From contig NZ_BAABJG010000029.1 in the NCBI RefSeq assembly GCF_039543185.1, forward strand, positions 318,008-382,007: a DNA stretch of 64,000 bases, given 5' to 3'. Position 1 is the stretch's first letter, and each line of letters opens with the position of its first letter. A model generated the notes under the pieces. It did no database searches. It was not told the DNA's origin and saw only the letters and a program-made list of their open reading frames with translations. Position numbers and translations under genes: made by a program. Below are positions 47,538 to 54,574 of this stretch, piece by piece. This DNA comes from Paenibacillus_S vulneris (lineage in GTDB: Bacteria > Bacillota > Bacilli > Paenibacillales > NBRC-103111).

Positions 47538-47684
47538 TATGCTTACGAGGATAGTTTTCCTACGGAAAACAAGCCTATGCTTACGAAGATAGTTTTCCTA
47601 CGGAAAACAAGCCTATGCTTACGAAGATAGTTTTCCTATGGAAAACAAACCTATGCTTACGTAGATAGTTTTCCTAAGGAAAAC
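47538..47684 (+). repeat. Four tandem 38-bp repeats, each with a 7-3-7 palindrome
   Basis: Units start at 47538, 47576, 47614 and 47652 with an exact 38-bp period. Each unit begins TATGCTTACG, then a GA/GTA-rich stretch, and contains GTTTTCC-TAN-GGAAAAC. The third loop base is C, C, T, A in successive units while the stem is invariant. The last unit runs into TTTTAGGAG, the ribosome site of the HD-GYP gene at 47700. Confidence 0.9.
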
Positions 47685-47699
47685 TTTTAGGAGACGACA

Positions 47700-48734
47700 A
47701 TGAGATACATACATATCGATAGCATCGAACCGGGGCAGTTCCTGGGAAGAACGATTTTTTCCGGAAACGGGGCCATACTGCTCTCCGAGGGCGTACAGCT
47801 CACGGTCTACATGATCACAACCTTGAAAAGAATCGGCGTCACCATGCTCTACATCAAAGACCCGCAGTTTGAGGACATCGAGGTTGCCGATATGGTGTCT
47901 GAAGAGACGAAACGGGCCGTCATGCAAAGAATGGGCGAGACCTTCGAATCGATCCGTTCGGGCAAGGAAGTGAACACCCGCGCCATTAACGGCAGTATTG
48001 AAAATCTGCTGGACGAAATTATGAAAAATAAAGAAGTGCTGCTTCAGCTCTCCGATATCCGTACCAAGGACAATGAACTGTACGTTCATGCGCTTAATGT
48101 TTGTATGATGTCCGTATTGATCGGTATCCATATGGGACTTTCCATTCAGCAGCTGCGGGAGCTGGCGGTTGGCGCCATGCTGCACGATATCGGCAAGCTT
48201 GAGGCAATAGCGGATGACGCTGCGGACGATGTACGTAAGCACCATACCTGGCGCGGGTTCGAGATGCTCAAAAACAAGCGCGAATTGAGCCTGCTGGTTG
48301 CTCACGTTGCCTTTCAGCATCACGAGAGGATGGACGGAGAGGGCATTCCTCGGCAGCTTCCGGGCGATCAGATTCATCTGTATGCCAAGATAACGGCCGT
48401 TGCGGATACTTACGATAATTTGTTATTCGATCTATCTACAGGCCGCCGTATGCTGCCGCATGAAGCTTGCGAGCATATGATGGTTCTTGCGGGAAGCCAG
48501 CTGGACCGCGACATCGTCATCCATTTTTTGCGTACCGTATCCGTATATCCGACCGGTGCCTCCGTCAAGCTATCGAGCAAAGAAACCGGGGTCGTCGTTG
48601 GTCAGCATCGGGGTCTGCCTGGACGTCCGGTCGTTCGCGTGGTCAAATCAGATAGGGCGGATCGGGAGCTGGATGTGAAAGAGATTGACCTGGCCAAGCA
48701 TACGACGGTATTTATTGAGCAGGTACTGATGTGA
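47700..48734 (+). CDS. HD-GYP domain phosphodiesterase-like protein (second of two)
   Basis: The 344-residue protein shares the layout of the HD-GYP gene at 35021: an N-terminal region (RYIHIDSIEPGQFLGRTIFSGNGAILLSEG, IKDPQFEDIEVADMV), an HD-GYP domain (about 130-285) with MLHDIGKLEAIAD and QHHERMDGEGIPRQL, and a C-terminal beta-rich segment (VSVYPTGASVKLSSKETGVVV, RPVVRVVKSD). The consensus Tyr of GYP is Ile here. HD-GYP proteins usually hydrolyse cyclic di-GMP; activity is likely but not certain. The ATG follows TTTTAGGAG at 7-8 nt, directly after the tandem repeats. No membrane segment is present. Confidence 0.87.
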   Translation: MRYIHIDSIEPGQFLGRTIFSGNGAILLSEGVQLTVYMITTLKRIGVTMLYIKDPQFEDIEVADMVSEETKRAVMQRMGETFESIRSGKEVNTRAINGSIENLLDEIMKNKEVLLQLSDIRTKDNELYVHALNVCMMSVLIGIHMGLSIQQLRELAVGAMLHDIGKLEAIADDAADDVRKHHTWRGFEMLKNKRELSLLVAHVAFQHHERMDGEGIPRQLPGDQIHLYAKITAVADTYDNLLFDLSTGRRMLPHEACEHMMVLAGSQLDRDIVIHFLRTVSVYPTGASVKLSSKETGVVVGQHRGLPGRPVVRVVKSDRADRELDVKEIDLAKHTTVFIEQVLM

Positions 48735-48826
48735 ATTATAGCTAGGGCAAAAATATCTATTTGTATGAATGACTAGTATTTGCTATTATGGACAATGATG
48801 ACTTCCTTATGAGGTGAAAAGCAACG

Positions 48827-49057
48827 ATGTGGTGGAACTATGTTATTCCCATTGTAACATTAATAGTAGGGGCAGTAGGGGGATTTTTCGCTGGGGTCTA
48901 CTATTTGCGCAAGCAGCTAGAAAATATGCAGAATAATCCGCAAATGCTTCAGGAAATGGCTAAAAAAATGGGCTACAACATGAACAAGCAGCAGCTGCAA
49001 AAGGCTCAGCAAATGATGAAAAGCCAAAATTTCGGGGGCAAAACCAAAAGAAAGTAA
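48827..49057 (+). CDS. yneF: YneF family (UPF0154) small membrane protein
   Basis: A 76-residue protein with one N-terminal membrane helix (YVIPIVTLIVGAVGGFFAGVYYLRKQLE) and the family core NNPQMLQEMAKKMGYNMNKQQLQKAQQMMK. UPF0154 proteins are widespread in Firmicutes and mycoplasmas with no established function. GAGGTGAAAAGCAACG precedes the ATG. It is followed by folE after 143 bp. Confidence 0.92.
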   Translation: MWWNYVIPIVTLIVGAVGGFFAGVYYLRKQLENMQNNPQMLQEMAKKMGYNMNKQQLQKAQQMMKSQNFGGKTKRK

Positions 49058-49200
49058 AAGGGCTGATTCACAGCCCTGGCACTTATGCTCATTTTACTAT
49101 AAACGAATACAGATGAGAGCGAGACAGGTACAAGCACTAAGGAATATCTTACGGAGCAAGCTGCGCGAGGTGCGCGGCTTAGAGGGAGGGTAAAACAAGC

Positions 49201-49791
49201 ATGCCGGCTAAAGATTACAAAAACACTCGAGTTTCAGAAAACCGGGAGTTGATAGAAGGTCATATCCGTGAAATTTTGCGTCTGATCGGTGAAGACGTTG
49301 ATCGTGAAGGACTGCTCGATACCCCCGCTAGGGTAACCCGGATGTACGAGGAAATTTTCGCAGGTTATGAAGCCGATTACAAGGATATTCTCGGCGTAGC
49401 GTTCGATGAAAAGCACGAAGAGCTTGTTATCGTAAAGGATATCGTGTATTACAGCCAATGTGAGCACCACATGGCTCCGTTCTTCGGTAAAATTCATATC
49501 GGCTATGTGCCGAGCGGCAGAATCGCGGGGCTTAGCAAGTTCGCCCGGCTGGTTGAAGCCATCACCCGCAGATTGCAGGTGCAGGAGCGCATTACTTCCG
49601 AGATTGCGGACATCATTGAAGAGGAGCTTGCACCACACGGTTGTATGGTTGTCGTGGAAGGCGAGCACCTGTGCATGTGCGCACGCGGCGTGAAGAAGCC
49701 TGGCAGCAAGACGGTTACTTCGGCTGTTCGCGGCTTGTTCCGCAAGGATCCGGCTGCACGTGCCGAATTCCTGTCGCTGCTCAAACAATAA
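49201..49791 (+). CDS. folE: GTP cyclohydrolase I
   Basis: The 196-residue enzyme converts GTP to dihydroneopterin triphosphate, the first step of tetrahydrofolate synthesis. The N-terminal GLLDTPARVTRMYEEIFAGY, the zinc ligands in YYSQCEHHMAPFFGKIHIGYVPSGRIAGLSKFARL, and GEHLCMCARGVKKPGSKTVTSAVRGLF are characteristic. It is the zinc-dependent FolE1 form. GGAGGG lies about 11 nt before the ATG. No other folate genes adjoin it. A strong terminator follows. Confidence 0.96.
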   Translation: MPAKDYKNTRVSENRELIEGHIREILRLIGEDVDREGLLDTPARVTRMYEEIFAGYEADYKDILGVAFDEKHEELVIVKDIVYYSQCEHHMAPFFGKIHIGYVPSGRIAGLSKFARLVEAITRRLQVQERITSEIADIIEEELAPHGCMVVVEGEHLCMCARGVKKPGSKTVTSAVRGLFRKDPAARAEFLSLLKQ

Positions 49792-49801
49792 TTCCAATGC
49801 A

Positions 49802-49847
49802 AAATCCCCCTTCTGCCAGGTTATCCGGTAGAGAGGGGGATTTTTTT
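49802..49847. terminator. Bidirectional terminator between folE and the hydrolase
   Basis: AAATCCCCCT pairs with AGGGGGATTT over a loop, followed by seven T residues. Confidence 0.85.
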
Positions 49848-49882
49848 GTCGCTTAGTGGGGCGATTTTTGCTCCACCGGCCG

Positions 49883-50908
49883 TTAACTCTGCACTTCCTG
49901 TCCTTTGTCGTGTGAGGAGGATAAGGTTCTCAGGAAGCCCATGGTGAGGCTTAAATACGTTTTGGGATGGGCTCTGTAAATCAGCTCATGACTGTCCTTG
50001 GGCAGAAGCCACAGCTGAGAGCCTGAATTCGGCGGCTGATTTTGAAAAATCTCCTGTGCCATTTCGTAAGGCGCCTTCAAGTCCTGCTTGCCGTGAATAA
50101 AGAAAATAGGGATGTTATACTTAGTCTCTTTTACTTGATTATATGGAATCTGATTCAGGCTGACCCCGTTGATGAACGGGAAGAACAAGTAGACGAGCGG
50201 CTGAGTTGGGAACTTCGGCAGATTGGCGACCTGCTTCATGTTGTGGTACACCGTATCGGGCTCCAATATGAAGGTGCTGTCGAGAATCATTCCGTCGATG
50301 TCGTCGCTCAGCAAAGCGGCCTGCAGTGCCGTTCCGGCCCCCATGGAGAAGCCCCATACATACACTTGCTTTGCTCCGTGATCCCTGGCATATTTTACGG
50401 CACCAAGCAGCTCCTGCGATTCGCGAATGCCCCCGGTAACACTTTCCTTTGGCTGTACAAAACCATAATCGAACATCAGAACATTGTAATTTTGCTGATG
50501 GAGCTCCTTGGCCAAATCATAGAGAGGAACCCATATTTCTTCACGGTTCCCGCCGTAGCCATGAGAGAATACAACGGTTTTGGTAGAGGCAGCCGATTGG
50601 ACGGCAGGAATATACCATCCGTTAAGCACCGAGCTGTCATTAAGGCTTGGAAATTGGATATCCTGGTATTCAACGCCGATGGCGGCGGCCGGGTTTGATT
50701 TCAGCGGATCAATATGAGGCCGGGCCAGCGTCCAGGCAATATAAGCGTGAAAAGCCATAACGAGGCTGATTAATAAAAGCAGAGCCGACAAAAGGGCGAT
50801 AAGAATGCTCCGAGCCCTTCGTTTAACAATGGATGGCTGTTTGACAGCGATTTCAACTTGAGCTGCGGCAGTAGATACGGGAACGGGAGACATAGGGTTC
50901 GGTTCCAT
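49883..50908 (-). CDS. Membrane-anchored alpha/beta hydrolase
   Basis: The 341-residue protein has a basic N-terminus, one membrane helix (about 32-58, ILIALLSALLLLISLVMAFHAYIAW) and an alpha/beta hydrolase domain: VVFSHGYGGNREEIW (oxyanion region), VYVWGFSMGAGTALQAALL with the nucleophile Ser in GFSMG, IFFIHGKQDLKAPYEMA with the Asp and LPKDSHELIYRAHPKTYLSL with the His. It belongs to the YhhN/BAAT-like cluster of Bacillales hydrolases; substrate unknown. AAGGAGGGATTTCG precedes the ATG. It is convergent with folE. Confidence 0.83.
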   Translation of the reverse strand: MEPNPMSPVPVSTAAAQVEIAVKQPSIVKRRARSILIALLSALLLLISLVMAFHAYIAWTLARPHIDPLKSNPAAAIGVEYQDIQFPSLNDSSVLNGWYIPAVQSAASTKTVVFSHGYGGNREEIWVPLYDLAKELHQQNYNVLMFDYGFVQPKESVTGGIRESQELLGAVKYARDHGAKQVYVWGFSMGAGTALQAALLSDDIDGMILDSTFILEPDTVYHNMKQVANLPKFPTQPLVYLFFPFINGVSLNQIPYNQVKETKYNIPIFFIHGKQDLKAPYEMAQEIFQNQPPNSGSQLWLLPKDSHELIYRAHPKTYLSLTMGFLRTLSSSHDKGQEVQS

Positions 50909-51227
50909 CGAAATCCCTCCTTATGTAGACTAAGATGACTTGGTGGCGAGCGTCATTACCATGTATGGAGAAATAGATGGATTCATGGTCTTTTACTCTT
51001 ATTTCTATAGTAAAATGGCAGTGTGCCAACCGTCAATCGGCCGCGAAAAATGTAAACTGGCTGTAATATGGATGTAACAATAGAGGAAAGTAGTTTCCAG
51101 TTGCAGGAATTTCATAATATCAAAATTGAAGTAAGGGCAGAGCTGAAAAAGACTTGTTCTCAATCCGTCTTAAAGCTTGTATACAGGAATAGGATAGTAA
51201 CAATGACTTGTAAACGGGGGAGAGCAT
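50909..51227. other. Divergent intergenic region, no gene recognised
   Basis: It contains AT-rich promoter-like stretches for the leftward hydrolase and the rightward small membrane gene. A 111-codon frame beginning at 51068 overlaps the next gene out of frame and has no ribosome site. Confidence 0.4.
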
Positions 51228-51461
51228 GTGAAGCGGGGAAAAGTCAAAATAGCGGGAATCACGATGTATTGCCTACTAATGCTGAGCATTCCATTGCTGC
51301 TCTATTTCGAAATTCAGGATTGGCTTCTGCCAGGTACGATTCTGGTTGTAGTTATGTTTGCGCTGGGTATGGGCATGCTGTGGTTATCAGACTACGAGGA
51401 TGAACAGGCCGCAAAAGCCAAGCACAAGCATTCGGCCCGAATGCGTTCGATGGATAGGTAG
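51228..51461 (+). CDS. Small membrane protein with two helices
   Basis: The 77-residue protein starts at GTG with GGGGGAG 5-6 nt upstream. It has two close membrane helices (GITMYCLLMLSIPLLLYFEI and WLLPGTILVVVMFALGMGMLWLS) and a charged tail with DYEDEQAAKAKHKHS. No family is recognised. A terminator follows at 51472, so it is a separate unit from the IclR gene. Confidence 0.7.
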   Translation: MKRGKVKIAGITMYCLLMLSIPLLLYFEIQDWLLPGTILVVVMFALGMGMLWLSDYEDEQAAKAKHKHSARMRSMDR

Positions 51462-51471
51462 GAGGAAACGG

Positions 51472-51513
51472 GCAGTCCTTGAGCCGTTCGCGCCAGGGCT
51501 GCTTTGTTTTTTT
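51472..51513 (+). terminator. Terminator after the small membrane protein
   Basis: GCAGTCCT pairs with AGGGCTGC (one G-T), followed by TTTGTTTTTTT. Confidence 0.75.
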
Positions 51514-51580
51514 CTTATACAGGACGGAAGGGTGATTTATGAAAAAGGCTCATGAGCTCTGGAAAAGGGAATTAGAGACT

Positions 51581-51609
51581 TTACGATACGAAGGGATATG
51601 AGTTATACT
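51581..51609 (+). promoter_or_regulatory. Promoter of the second IclR gene
   Basis: TTACGA, a 17-bp spacer and TATACT. The predicted transcription start is about 7 nt before the dyad at 51622. Confidence 0.65.
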
Positions 51610-51621
51610 ATACGTAACAAA

Positions 51622-51638
51622 GTTTCATCAAGTGAAAC
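51622..51638. promoter_or_regulatory. 17-bp dyad, candidate autoregulatory operator
   Basis: GTTTCA-TCAAG-TGAAAC lies between the -10 box and the ATG at 51660. The identical 17-mer occurs on the other strand at 57329-57345 upstream of acnA. Confidence 0.7.
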
Positions 51639-51659
51639 CGAAAGTTGAGGGAATAGCAG

Positions 51660-52403
51660 ATGGAAGATGGCAAATTAACGGTGCGCGCGGTAGAGCGCGC
51701 TTTGGATATATTGCTTTGTTTTGCGGATTCATCCGATTTGAGTTTAACGGAGATCGCCTCCCGGGTCTCGCTGCATAAAAGCACGGTACACCGGCTGCTA
51801 GCCTCTTTGGAAGGGAAGGGCTTCATTATCCGCGACCCTTCCTCGGACAAGTATCGGCTAGGCTTCCGCATCTGGGAGCTTTCCGCGAATTTAACGCACA
51901 GCGACGATCCGGCCCAAATCTTCCTGCCGGAGATGGAGCGGCTTCGCGATCAGCTTGATGAAACGATCAGCCTGTACGTCAGCGACCGTTTGGAGCGGGT
52001 CCGTGTACAAGCCGTTCAGAGCAATCAGGCGATCCGCAGAGTAGCCCCTATCGGAGCCCGAATGCCGCTGTATGTCGGCGCATCGAGCAAGATTCTGGTC
52101 GCCTTCGCCGAGCCTGAGGCGCAGCAGGAGCTGCTGTCCAGTCCAAGCTGGCCGGCAAGCTTGGATAAAGCGGCCTTTCTGCAGCAGCTCGCAGAGGCGA
52201 AGACGCTTGGCTATGCGACCAGCGTCGAGGAGCGGGAGCCCGGAGCCGCAGCTGTAGCGGTGCCCATTCTGAATGGAGCGCACCGTTTAGTCGCCGCCCT
52301 TGCCGTTAGCGGGCCCTCCAACCGGCTCACCCTGGAGAAGATGATGGAGCATGCTCCTGTGCTTATGGAAGCGGCACGACGCATGGGCAAGATGGTCATA
52401 TAA
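51660..52403 (+). CDS. IclR family transcriptional regulator (candidate aconitase regulator)
   Basis: The 247-residue protein has an N-terminal winged helix (about 5-65: LTVRAVERALDILLCFADSS, SLTEIASRVSLHKSTVHRLLASLEGKGFI) and an IclR effector domain (about 75-245: LRDQLDETISLYVSDRLERVRVQAVQS, RVAPIGARMPLYVGASSKILVAFAEP, GYATSVEEREPGAAAVAVPILNG, AALAVSGPSNRL). The two conserved LYVGAS and ASVEEREPG elements suggest the KdgR/YsmA-like group with carboxylic-acid ligands. GAGGGAATAGCAG precedes the ATG. A dyad just upstream implies autoregulation, and its second copy before acnA implies control of aconitase. Confidence 0.87.
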   Translation: MEDGKLTVRAVERALDILLCFADSSDLSLTEIASRVSLHKSTVHRLLASLEGKGFIIRDPSSDKYRLGFRIWELSANLTHSDDPAQIFLPEMERLRDQLDETISLYVSDRLERVRVQAVQSNQAIRRVAPIGARMPLYVGASSKILVAFAEPEAQQELLSSPSWPASLDKAAFLQQLAEAKTLGYATSVEEREPGAAAVAVPILNGAHRLVAALAVSGPSNRLTLEKMMEHAPVLMEAARRMGKMVI

Positions 52404-52408
52404 CCGAC

Positions 52409-52459
52409 AAAACGCAGCAGTCCGAAGGATGGAATCCACCCAAGGACTGCTGCGTTTTT
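52409..52459. terminator. Bidirectional terminator between IclR and chemoreceptor genes
   Basis: AAAACGCAGCAGTCC pairs exactly with GGACTGCTGCGTTTT, followed by T residues. Confidence 0.85.
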
Positions 52460-52500
52460 CTTACCATAATAGAACATGAAAGGCCTCGATAGAGGTTTTC

Positions 52501-54252
52501 TCATGACTGCTTCAATTTGAATTGGCTGACCGAGTCCGCCAAATCCTGCGCAATTTTGCTCAAAGCATTAGCGGAAGAGGCGATTTCATCCATGGATGCC
52601 AGCTGCTCCTCCGTTGAGGCGGCCACATTCTGCGATGCCGCCGCAGCGTGCTTGGCGCGCCCGCTCATGTCTGTAACCGATGCGGAGACCTCCTCTGAGC
52701 TTGCCGCCATTTGCTGCGCCGCTGCGGCAACCTCCTGGATTTTTTGCGATACCAGCTGAGAGGCCTGGACAATCAGCTGAAACTTTTCGTTGGCCTCATG
52801 CACCGCATCCTTACCTCCATGGACCTCGGCCAAGCTTTTGGTCATCGTGTCAACAGCCTTAGCCGTATCGTTCTGAATGTGCTCTACAATTTCACTGATT
52901 TCTTCAACGGATCTTGCTGCTTGCTCCGCCAATTTTTTGACCTCACCGGCAACGACTGCAAATCCGCGGCCGTGCTCGCCCGCCCTTGCCGATTCTATAG
53001 CCGCGTTAAGCGCCAGAAGGCCGGTCTGAGCCGCGATGTCGCCGATAAGATTAATGATATTCCCGATATGATCGGAGTGCCGTGCGAGCTGTTTAATGTC
53101 TTCTCCAGCCTGTTCTACGGAGCCGCTGATGGTTTCCATCCGTTGGATGACGTCCTGGATCGATTGATTGCCCAGATCGGCTTGATTGGATGCCTCAAGC
53201 GACAGCTCGGACACCTCCGAGCCGGTCTCTGCAATTCGTTGAATCCCGATAGCCATTTCTTCCATGGCACGGCTGGATTCCTCGCCGCTTTGTACCTGAT
53301 TTTCCGCATCCTGAGCGACCTCTTGAATGGATGCCGCAATATGCTTGCTCGCTTGTGCGCTTTCCTCAGAGCTGGCCAGTAATTGCTCGGAGGACGCCGC
53401 GACGGCGGAGGAGGTATCTTGGATGTGATGGATCGTTCCTTTGAGGTTATCGACCATAAGATTTAAAGACGAGACCAGCAGGCCGATTTCATCTTTATTT
53501 TTGACGGATACCCGATCCATGGTCAGATCGCCTTGAGATATGCTTTGCAGCCGCTCCGAAACGATTCGTACCGGCTTCGAAATATTTCTCGTAATAACGA
53601 AGGCCAAGCAAAGACCGAGCAAAACAGACAGCGCCATGATCGCGATAGAAGTGGTCATCGCTGATTTGTAGAGAGCTTGGCTTTCATTTTTAGCCAGGAT
53701 AGCCCCGTCATGATTCAGCTTAACCAGCTGGTCTATCTTGTCCTGCATTTTGTTGTACTGCTCCTGGGATTTGTCGATTATGGCGTTGATGTCATCCGCT
53801 CTCTTGCCGGATCCGGTAATAAGATTGATTTCAGCCGATAGCTTGATCGTATCCGAGTAGACCTGACGGTATTGTTTCCATTCGCTTTCGAGAGAGTCAA
53901 ACAGCTTGCGGTCTTCCTCATTCACAAAGCTCTTGCGATATTGGGAGAACGATTGGTCGATAGTGCCGAATATGAGATCGGTTTTTTGGATGAGCTGTGC
54001 TTTTTGATTGGAATCAGGCTCACTCATGATGGCGTATTGCGAGGAAAGAACATGCTCTGTTAAATAGTTAATGTTATTAATGATTTCTACCCCTTCAAGC
54101 CAGGAGTTTGTGATTTCATTCGTTTTCTCTTGAACAAGCTCCATTTTCTTTAAGGCCGTGAATCCCATAATCACTAGAAGTATAAGCATGAGGGTAAAAG
54201 AGAGATAGAGCTTTTTTCCGACGGATGGTGATAACGTTTTTTTCAGCCACAT
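52501..54252 (-). CDS. Methyl-accepting chemotaxis protein
   Basis: The 583-residue receptor has two membrane helices (about 14-34 and 202-224), a four-helix-bundle type sensory region between them (about 35-200), a HAMP domain (ISKPVRIVSERLQSISQGDLTMD, about 225-280) and a long signalling coiled coil with the invariant hairpin IAAQTGLLALNAAIESARAGEHGRGFAVVAGEVKKLAEQ. It directs CheA/CheW to control flagellar rotation. The hairpin has class 44H-like length for Firmicutes. CAGAGGAGATTGAACACCC precedes the ATG. A SigD-like promoter lies about 50 bp upstream. Ligand unknown. Confidence 0.93.
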   Translation of the reverse strand: MWLKKTLSPSVGKKLYLSFTLMLILLVIMGFTALKKMELVQEKTNEITNSWLEGVEIINNINYLTEHVLSSQYAIMSEPDSNQKAQLIQKTDLIFGTIDQSFSQYRKSFVNEEDRKLFDSLESEWKQYRQVYSDTIKLSAEINLITGSGKRADDINAIIDKSQEQYNKMQDKIDQLVKLNHDGAILAKNESQALYKSAMTTSIAIMALSVLLGLCLAFVITRNISKPVRIVSERLQSISQGDLTMDRVSVKNKDEIGLLVSSLNLMVDNLKGTIHHIQDTSSAVAASSEQLLASSEESAQASKHIAASIQEVAQDAENQVQSGEESSRAMEEMAIGIQRIAETGSEVSELSLEASNQADLGNQSIQDVIQRMETISGSVEQAGEDIKQLARHSDHIGNIINLIGDIAAQTGLLALNAAIESARAGEHGRGFAVVAGEVKKLAEQAARSVEEISEIVEHIQNDTAKAVDTMTKSLAEVHGGKDAVHEANEKFQLIVQASQLVSQKIQEVAAAAQQMAASSEEVSASVTDMSGRAKHAAAASQNVAASTEEQLASMDEIASSANALSKIAQDLADSVSQFKLKQS

Positions 54253-54301
54253 GGGTGTTCAATCTCCTCTGGTGTCCAATATGGTAAATGCGTTCACTAT
54301 T

Positions 54302-54327
54302 ATATCGACCGTACCAGAGGGTTTTTG
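54302..54327 (-). promoter_or_regulatory. SigD-like promoter of the chemoreceptor
   Basis: On the minus strand CAAA, a 14-bp spacer and GTCGATAT resemble the motility sigma consensus TAAA-N15-GCCGATAT. An overlapping TATAAT could also serve the main sigma factor. Confidence 0.4.
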
Positions 54328-54525
54328 TAGAATCATTTTGACGGCGGACACAAATTTTCCTCCCTCCGCAAACAGAGCCGCTTAGTCTTCCGACGTAAAA
54401 AGAACCCCACCGAAGTATATTGGCAATAGTTTAAGGTCTATAGGCTTTCCCTACAGTCCCCTGCAAAAGTGGGGGCACTATCTGAAGCTGATTCAGGCAC
54501 TATGCCGGAGCCTCGAAATGGACAT
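54328..54525. other. Intergenic stretch upstream of the chemoreceptor
   Basis: No gene is seen between the chemoreceptor promoter and the acnA terminator. A CCCC/GGGG hairpin lies near 54458-54476. Confidence 0.4.
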
Positions 54526-54552
54526 AAAAAAAGCCCCGCGAAGGGGCTTTTC
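54526..54552 (-). terminator. Terminator of acnA
   Basis: On the minus strand AAAAGCCCC pairs with GGGGCTTTT over a short loop, with seven T residues. Confidence 0.88.
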
Positions 54553-54574
54553 CTGTAGCTATAAAGGCTGAACC

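Noticed and set aside
47538..47684. Regular 38-bp repeats as a CRISPR array
   Set aside because: The repeats are contiguous, with no unique spacers, and no cas gene is present.
51539..51601. 20-codon frame upstream of the second IclR gene, as a leader peptide
   Set aside because: Its end overlaps the -35 and spacer of the IclR promoter, so it cannot be a leader of that transcript, and no codon cluster suggests attenuation.
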